This document shows, one piece after another, positions 47,601-51,377 of a DNA stretch of 51,377 bases. Both the position numbers and the translations under genes were made by a program. The DNA is from Prevotella histicola JCM 15637 = DNF00424 (GTDB lineage: Bacteria; Bacteroidota; Bacteroidia; Bacteroidales; Bacteroidaceae): contig NZ_BAJX01000019.1 in assembly GCF_000613925.1 (NCBI RefSeq), positions 1 through 51,377 of the forward strand, in the 5' to 3' direction. Below the pieces are notes generated by a model. That model saw nothing but the letters and a program-made list of their open reading frames with translations, searched no databases and had not been told where the DNA came from. The first letter of the stretch is position 1; every line of letters starts with the position of its first letter.

Positions 47601-48257
47601 GGTGACGGTGCTTCTTACGATATCGGTTACGGCGGTCTCGACCACGTCATCGCATCTGGTGAAGACGTTAACATCCTTGTCCTCGATACTGAGGTTTACT
47701 CTAACACGGGTGGTCAGAGCTCTAAGTCTACACCACTCGGTGCTATCGCACAGTTCGCTGCTAAGGGTAAACGTATCCGTAAGAAGGACCTCGGTTTGAT
47801 GGCAACAACCTATGGCTATGTATATGTAGCACAGATCGCTATGGGTGCTGACAATGCACAGACATTGAAGGCTATCCGCGAAGCTGAGGCTTATCCAGGT
47901 CCATCACTCATCATCGCTTACTCTCCATGTATCAACCATGGTCTGAAGATCAAGGGCGGTATGGGTCGCAGTCAGGCTCAAGAGGCTAACGCTGTTGCTT
48001 GTGGTTACTGGCATCTATGGCGTTATAACCCACAGTTGGCAGAGGAAGGAAAGAACCCATTCTCTCTCGACTCTAAGGCTCCAGATTGGACGAAGTTCCA
48101 GGATTTCCTCCACAGTGAGGTTCGTTTCCTCTCTGTTCTCAAGGCTTATCCAGACGAGGGTCAGGAACTCTTCAACGCCTGTGAGGAGATGGCAAAGCTC
48201 CGTTATCAGAGCTATGTCCGCAAGACTAAGGAAGACTGGAGTGAGGAAGAGGCTTAA
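44679..48257 (+). CDS. nifJ: Pyruvate:ferredoxin (flavodoxin) oxidoreductase
   Basis: The 1192-residue one-piece enzyme oxidises pyruvate with CoA to acetyl-CoA and CO2 and reduces ferredoxin or flavodoxin. In order there are the pyruvate-binding domain (YPITPSSPMAEH, EGGAAGAVHGS), domain II, the gamma-type domain, two 4Fe-4S motifs (CIQCNKCAFVCPHAC and CTGCGNCADVCPGKK near residues 690-760), and the thiamine diphosphate domain with CAGCGETPYVKL and GDGASYDIGYGGLDH / LDTEVYSNTGGQSS, plus a late Cys for the proximal cluster. The gene is intact and its codon use is very uniform, in line with high expression. It and ppdK sit on either side of the pyruvate node of anaerobic metabolism. Confidence 0.97.
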   Translation: MAKEKKFITCDGNEAAAHVSYMFSEVAAIYPITPSSPMAEHVDEWSARGRKNLWGQTVSVQEMQSEGGAAGAVHGSLQSGALTTTFTASQGLLLMIPNMYKIAGELLPCVFNVSARTLASHALCIFGDHQDVMACRQTGFALFCSGSVQEVMDLSAVPHLASLKTSVPFINFFDGFRTSHEYHKIECLDQEDIRPLVDEEDIKRFRDRAMTPERPVVRGTAENPETFFTHREASNSAYENVPEVVEHYLNELTKITGREHHLFDYYGAEDAENIIILMGSATEAAREAIDYLMSQGKKVGMVAVHLYRPFSVKHLLAAVPKTVKRIAVLDRTKEPGAEGEPLYLDVKSAFYDVENKPLIVGGRYGLGSADTTPAKIIAVYDNLELPEPKDHFTVGIVDDVTFTSLPEVEEIPLGDKSTFEAKFYGLGADGTVGANKNSVKIIGDNTDKYCQAYFSYDSKKSGGFTCSHLRFGDSPIRSTYQVNTPNFVACHVQAYLNMYDVTRGLRKNGTFLLNTIFDGEELVHFIPNKVKRYFAKNNITVYYINATKIAQEIGLGNRTNTILQSAFFRITNVIPIDLAVEQMKKFIVKSYSMKGQDIVDKNYAAVDRGNEYKQLTVDPEWANLPDDAAKADDAPAFVKELVRPMNAQAGDLLKVSDFVNHGTVDGTWSVGTAAYDKRGVASFVPAWTPDNCIQCNKCAFVCPHACIRPFVLDEAEKAGFNEPTLDILAPKDLKGMQFRIEVSVLDCTGCGNCADVCPGKKGNKALAMTQFVAGEEEATRRAADWNYLVKNVKSKQNLVDIKSNAKNSQFAQPLFEFSGACAGCGETPYVKLVSQLFGDREMIANATGCSSIYSASVPSTPYTTNEEGHGPAFNNSLFEDFCEFGMGMAMGNKKMRERIVVLLNGAMADDHVSAEFKEAAQEWLNNMNDADASKVAAAKLKPLIEAGAAKGCPVCAELKTLDHYLVKRSQWIIGGDGASYDIGYGGLDHVIASGEDVNILVLDTEVYSNTGGQSSKSTPLGAIAQFAAKGKRIRKKDLGLMATTYGYVYVAQIAMGADNAQTLKAIREAEAYPGPSLIIAYSPCINHGLKIKGGMGRSQAQEANAVACGYWHLWRYNPQLAEEGKNPFSLDSKAPDWTKFQDFLHSEVRFLSVLKAYPDEGQELFNACEEMAKLRYQSYVRKTKEDWSEEEA

Positions 48258-48284
48258 GAGCATCCTTACAAAAGAATATAAAAG

Positions 48285-48318
48285 AAAGAGGTTCCTCGAT
48301 AGGAGAACCTCTTTTTTT
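48285..48318 (+). terminator. Intrinsic terminator of nifJ
   Basis: AAAGAGGTTC (48285-48294) pairs with GAACCTCTTT (48305-48314), followed by more Ts. Confidence 0.9.
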
Positions 48319-48441
48319 CGTGCATAAGTAACAAAAAATATCATCACATACTGAATAACAAACAAAACACCTTTAAATAGAAAAATCACTTTGTTATACA
48401 AACTTTTTGCAAGAAAGAAACATTTAATAAGAAAATTTATC

Positions 48442-48449
48442 TATCTTTG
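48442..48449 (+). promoter_or_regulatory. Promoter -7 box of the structured RNA / small gene
   Basis: TATCTTTG matches the consensus. No clear TTTG lies 19-20 bases upstream. A transcript from here would start near 48456 and run through the structured segment. Confidence 0.55.
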
Positions 48450-48540
48450 CTGTGGACTTCCAGTACGTCTGTGTGTAGATGTGCGTTACAAAGAGTTCAA
48501 CTTTTAAAAAGAGCGTTTTGATATTATCCTGTTGAGAAAT

Positions 48541-48708
48541 CTGGACAATTTCTGTAACTGGGGATAGTGGCAATAACGCTCACGCTTGGGATTATTGTAC
48601 CCTTAACTAAGGGAATAATATACCTCAATGCGTGGGCTATTGTTTATTATTCAGTTACAGGCAGTCCAGAGCCTCTCGACAATAATGACAATAGTTCCCA
48701 CGCTTTTT
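48541..48708 (+). ncRNA. Candidate structured leader or regulatory RNA with alternative pairings
   Basis: Four sets of complementary segments are visible. P1: CTGGAC (48541-48546) with GTCCAG (48664-48669), and CTGTAACTG (48552-48560) with CAGTTACAG (48652-48660). P2, inside P1: CACGC (48581-48585) with GCGTG (48630-48634), and ATTATT..CCC (48591-48602) with GGGAATAAT (48611-48619). P3: GCGTGGG (48630-48636), TATTGT (48638-48643) and ATTATT (48646-48651) with CCCACGC (48697-48703), ACAATA (48688-48693) and AATAAT (48681-48686). P3 is followed at once by TTTTT, so it looks like a terminator. P2 and P3 compete for 48630-48634. A riboswitch-like attenuator or a stand-alone RNA are both possible; I do not recognise a known RNA family. 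Confidence 0.5.
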
Positions 48709-48766
48709 CCATTTACCTAAATAGTAACTGCTTACTTCTGGGAAACAGTTGGCAAAAAGACATAGT

Positions 48767-49015
48767 ATGCCAATAAAAATGATTAATGGATTTAATGAAG
48801 ATAAACTTTTTATCCTTTATGCCTACTTATGTAGGTACGAGCATAAGATAAAGGGTATCAACACTTTAAAAGAACTTACTTCGATGTACCCTAATCTTCA
48901 CAAGTTGGAGAGTTTGATTTCTTCTTTTTCATGTCACATCGTAAAACGAGAGTCTATGCCTGCTATGGGACTTCTAGCTTTACCTGATATACTATATATG
49001 GAAAAGCCACACTAA
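48767..49015 (+). CDS. Small protein of unknown function next to the IS21 insertion
   Basis: The frame from ATG 48767 gives 82 residues; an ATG at 48779 and a slightly earlier one at 48749 are alternatives. It is rich in Leu, Tyr, Lys and Ile (FNEDKLFILYAYLCRYEHKIKG) with no signal peptide or clear membrane helix, and no family was recognised. Its TAA at 49013-49015 is directly before the likely left end of the IS21 element, so the original gene may have been longer and the element may have cut it. The candidate RNA at 48541-48708 would be its leader. Confidence 0.4.
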   Translation: MPIKMINGFNEDKLFILYAYLCRYEHKIKGINTLKELTSMYPNLHKLESLISSFSCHIVKRESMPAMGLLALPDILYMEKPH

Positions 49016-49086
49016 TTTGACCCACCCTGGCAAGTATTTTAGACCCAGTAAGGTTAAAATAATGAGACCCACCTCACCAAAATAAG

Positions 49087-49122
49087 AATGACCCTTTGAA
49101 ACGCTAGTTTTTTAGGGTCATT
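49087..49122. other. Hairpin inside the IS21 left end
   Basis: AATGACCCT (49087-49095) pairs with AGGGTCATT (49114-49122), with a T run before the second arm and a T run after it. It lies between the left end and istA and may block transcription entering from outside. Confidence 0.6.
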
Positions 49123-49178
49123 TTGTAGTTTTGTGTTACTGCCCTGGCCGGCATTAAAAACATAAAACTATTATTTAT

Positions 49179-50768
49179 ATGACAAAATTAAAGAATTTAT
49201 TGCGCTGTTACGCATCTGGTATGGGAATAAGAAGTATTTCTAGTACTTTCCATATATCTCGTAACACCCTCCGCAAGTATGTCCGTAAATTCCAAGAAAG
49301 TGGCTTGTCCATGGAGCAAATTCTGTCGCTTTCAGATGATAAGCTAGCGGACTTGTTTTCAGATGGGCATTCTCGTAACCGTCCGCCTTCTGCTCGTAAG
49401 TTGGAGTTAGAGGCACTTGTTCCTGATTATGTGAAACGGCTTAGCAAGAAGGGTGTTTCTATCTTATCTCTTCACACGGAGTATCTCAAAACTCATCCTA
49501 ATGGTTACCAGTATTCTACTTTCAAACACGCAATCCATGCCTACAGATGTCAAACACAAGCCGTAGGACATGTAGAGCACCTTGCTGGCGATCAGATGTA
49601 TATTGATTATGCGGGTGATAAACTAGAAATAGTCGAAGAACAGACGGGTGAGGTGCGGAAGGTAGAGGTTTTTGTGGCTACCCTTCCATGCAGTCATTAC
49701 ACCTATTGCGAGGCAGTGTGGTCCCAGAAGAAGGAAGACCTTATCGTTGCTTGCGAGAATGCTCTTCATTTCTTTGGTGGTATACCCAAGGCTGTTGTGC
49801 CTGACAACTTAAAATCAGCCGTTATCCGCAGTGATCGTAATGAGCCTGTTATCAATGACGACTTCGCTGCTATGGCTGAATTTTATGACATGGCTGTTTA
49901 TCCAGCTAGGGTGCGCCGTCCCAAGGACAAGGCACTGGTTGAGAATGCTGTAAAGCTAATGTATCGGTCGGTATATGTAGATATTGAAGGGCAAATTTTC
50001 CATAATCTAGAATCACTTAATGTTGCTATACGCACATCTTTAGAAGCATTTAACAGCCGTAGATTGAGTGGGCGTAAGGAATCCCGCCAAGAACTATTTG
50101 AGGAAATGGAAAAAGATTTTCTTCGTCCTCTTCCTACCGCTCGCTATCAGATGAAGTCTAGAAAATCTGCTACTGTCATGGCTAATAGCTTCGTTATGCT
50201 AAGAAAGCATAGTTATAGTGTTCCAACAGAGTATATCGGCAAACGTATGGAGCTTATTTACGATAATGACAATGTTCAAATCTACTATGGGTTAAAGTTA
50301 GTTACCATCCATCAGCGAGATGATACTCCCTATACCTACTCACAGAAAGATGCACATAATCTTCCTGGTCATCATGGTAGCTTTGAAAAGGATTTGGAGG
50401 AAATATATCAACGGGCAGGGCAAATAGACAACATCCTTCTGCTTTATCTCAAGGAAGTCGCTACGCAGATGAAATATCCACCAAAAGCCTTCCGCTCTTG
50501 CCGTGGTATCATGTCGCTGGAGAAGAAGTATGGCATGGCTCGTCTAGTAGCAGCTTGTAACTGTGCCTCGGAAGGACGACGCTATGGCTATAATGAGATA
50601 AAGGATATACTACAGAAGGGTGATGATGCTTCCTATATATCTATGGATGAAGATAATATGGAGCTATCTCCTGAATATAAATCAAAAACTCATAAGAACA
50701 TACGAGGCAAGGATTATTTCTCAAAGCAATTATCCAATAATAACAATAATAGCAAACAATTAAAGTAA
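49179..50768 (+). CDS. istA: IS21-family transposase IstA
   Basis: The 529-residue transposase has an N-terminal helix-turn-helix (YASGMGIRSISSTFHISRNTLRKYVRK, residues about 11-37). The DDE catalytic core follows: first Asp in QMYIDYAGD, second in AVVPDNLKSAV, and Glu in DKALVENAVKL. A C-terminal beta-rich part ends in an Asn/Lys-rich tail. It cuts and joins the element's ends with the help of IstB. The frame is intact, so the element may be active or recently acquired. Confidence 0.95.
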   Translation: MTKLKNLLRCYASGMGIRSISSTFHISRNTLRKYVRKFQESGLSMEQILSLSDDKLADLFSDGHSRNRPPSARKLELEALVPDYVKRLSKKGVSILSLHTEYLKTHPNGYQYSTFKHAIHAYRCQTQAVGHVEHLAGDQMYIDYAGDKLEIVEEQTGEVRKVEVFVATLPCSHYTYCEAVWSQKKEDLIVACENALHFFGGIPKAVVPDNLKSAVIRSDRNEPVINDDFAAMAEFYDMAVYPARVRRPKDKALVENAVKLMYRSVYVDIEGQIFHNLESLNVAIRTSLEAFNSRRLSGRKESRQELFEEMEKDFLRPLPTARYQMKSRKSATVMANSFVMLRKHSYSVPTEYIGKRMELIYDNDNVQIYYGLKLVTIHQRDDTPYTYSQKDAHNLPGHHGSFEKDLEEIYQRAGQIDNILLLYLKEVATQMKYPPKAFRSCRGIMSLEKKYGMARLVAACNCASEGRRYGYNEIKDILQKGDDASYISMDEDNMELSPEYKSKTHKNIRGKDYFSKQLSNNNNNSKQLK

Positions 50769-50774
50769 ACAACT

Positions 50775-51377
50775 ATGGAACTAAATAATAATAAGACAGC
50801 ACCTATTGTGCAAGAAATGGATAAGAATCAGTTATCTCTTGATTTAATGCATAGAATGAAGCTTACGGGTATGGCAACTGCCTTTGAAGAAAGTCTAACA
50901 ACTACAATTGCAGATACTATGACACCAGATGCCTTTTTATCATGGCTCTTATCTCGAGAATGGGACTATCGTTCCGCAGCTGCTATTGAAAGACTCATAA
51001 AATCAGCAGGGTTTAGATATAAAGCCTATCCTGAGCAAATAGATTATAATATCAATCGCAACCTTAGCCAAAACAAAATGGAGAGAATACTCTCACTTGA
51101 TTTTATCAAGCAAGGACGCAATATATTTATTACTGGTTCATCAGGGACTGGTAAAAGTTTTATCGCTACAGCTATAGGCTATCATGCTTGTAAAAATGGT
51201 ATTAGAACGATGTATGCTAATATGTCAAAATTACTAGGGATACTTAAAGTCGCCAAGAATAAAGGAACGTTAGAAACAGAGCTAAAGAAGATAGAGCGAT
51301 GTCGCTTGTTAATCCTCGATGATGCCTTCCTTGTACCTGTAGATGCAAAAGAGCGTCCTATATTACTTGATATTATA
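50775..51377 (+). CDS. istB: IS21-family helper ATPase IstB, 3' end outside the window
   Basis: An open frame begins at ATG 50775, six bases after istA, and has no stop up to the last base (201 residues present; the family is about 240-260). It shows the IstB pattern: an N-terminal helical region (LMHRMKLTGMATAFEESL), Walker A GSSGTGKSF (about residues 120-128) and Walker B LLILDDAF. IstB is a DnaC-like AAA+ ATPase that assembles on target DNA and recruits IstA. Confidence 0.93.
   Translation, partial: MELNNNKTAPIVQEMDKNQLSLDLMHRMKLTGMATAFEESLTTTIADTMTPDAFLSWLLSREWDYRSAAAIERLIKSAGFRYKAYPEQIDYNINRNLSQNKMERILSLDFIKQGRNIFITGSSGTGKSFIATAIGYHACKNGIRTMYANMSKLLGILKVAKNKGTLETELKKIERCRLLILDDAFLVPVDAKERPILLDII

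Larger units (their letters stand above)
49016..51377 (+). mobile_element. IS21-family insertion sequence, right end outside the window
   Basis: The element has the IS21 layout: istA, 6 bases, then istB. The left end is placed near 49016-49019 from the start of repeated GACCCAC-type motifs, at about 49019, 49042, 49066 and 49090. These look like multiple transposase-binding sites, as known for IS21-type ends. The right end and any target duplication cannot be seen. Confidence 0.85.

Noticed and set aside
48442..48708. The structured RNA as 6S RNA, tmRNA, RNase P RNA or SRP RNA
   Set aside because: None of the conserved core sequences of these RNAs was recognised, and the fold is different; 6S RNA is the least firmly excluded.
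48567..48776. A 69-codon open frame across the structured RNA
   Set aside because: The stretch is better explained by the RNA stems, its composition has no protein-family look, and the frame ends inside the next small gene. A conserved coding role was not excluded by search.

Overview
This window looks like a chromosome segment from a member of the Bacteroidota, most probably Prevotella or a close relative (an inference). The evidence is twofold. Promoters are of the Bacteroidota type, TTTG-N19/20-TAnnTTTG, for example at 40213-40243, 43351-43382, 43284-43314 and 38469-38500. The gene content also fits: paired SusC/SusD proteins, a FecR and ECF sigma pair, a HmuY-like haem lipoprotein, a RlmD-type methyltransferase, pyruvate phosphate dikinase and a one-piece pyruvate:ferredoxin oxidoreductase. 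No rRNA, tRNA or CRISPR array was found.

Layout. 1-601: 3' part of a cobalamin-independent methionine-synthase-like gene. 1.0-4.0 kb: a PAS/LuxR regulator divergent from a fused retinol-saturase-like plus ferredoxin-reductase-like oxidoreductase. 4.2-9.1 kb: a secreted-protein and haem-uptake cluster (C-terminal sorting-like protein, calycin-like protein, HmuY-like lipoprotein, HmuR-like TonB receptor with a frameshift, and an 8-TM membrane protein). 9.5-10.5 kb: a small protein coupled to a short-chain dehydrogenase. 10.8-13.7 kb: a secreted alpha/beta hydrolase and a fosmidomycin-resistance-type MFS transporter with a frameshift. 13.98-34.0 kb, all on the minus strand: a polysaccharide utilisation locus read from right to left as ECF sigma, FecR anti-sigma, SusC with STN domain, SusD, second SusC, second SusD, SusE/F-like glycan-binding lipoprotein, GH2, GH3 and a metallophosphoesterase. 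34.6-41.7 kb: a MoaF-like lipoprotein, ppdK, rlmD, a phosphate-selective-type porin and a 55-residue membrane peptide. 42.2-48.3 kb: an ATP-grasp-like protein, a frameshifted AAA ATPase and nifJ. 48.4-48.8 kb: a candidate structured RNA. 49.0 kb to the end: an IS21-family element (istA and the start of istB).

How the parts fit. In the utilisation locus the STN-containing SusC probably signals glycan arrival to FecR, which releases the sigma factor to switch on transcription. SusC/D pairs import oligosaccharides bound by the SusE/F-like protein, and GH2 plus GH3 hydrolyse beta-linkages in the periplasm. The HmuY/HmuR genes would capture haem and carry it across the outer membrane.

Most interesting observations. 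(1) Two unrelated intergenic repeat families share one geometry, a 17-nt dyad plus a 5-nt spacer (22-bp period), at five places. (2) A candidate attenuator or pseudoknotted RNA lies at 48541-48708, where one strand can pair in two alternative ways, one being a long hairpin followed by a T run. (3) Seven genes carry eight frameshifts, each of which can be repaired by changing a run of two identical bases to three. This points to a systematic consensus error or an unusual indel signature. (4) A RetSat-like oxidoreductase is fused to its own putative electron-supplying reductase.
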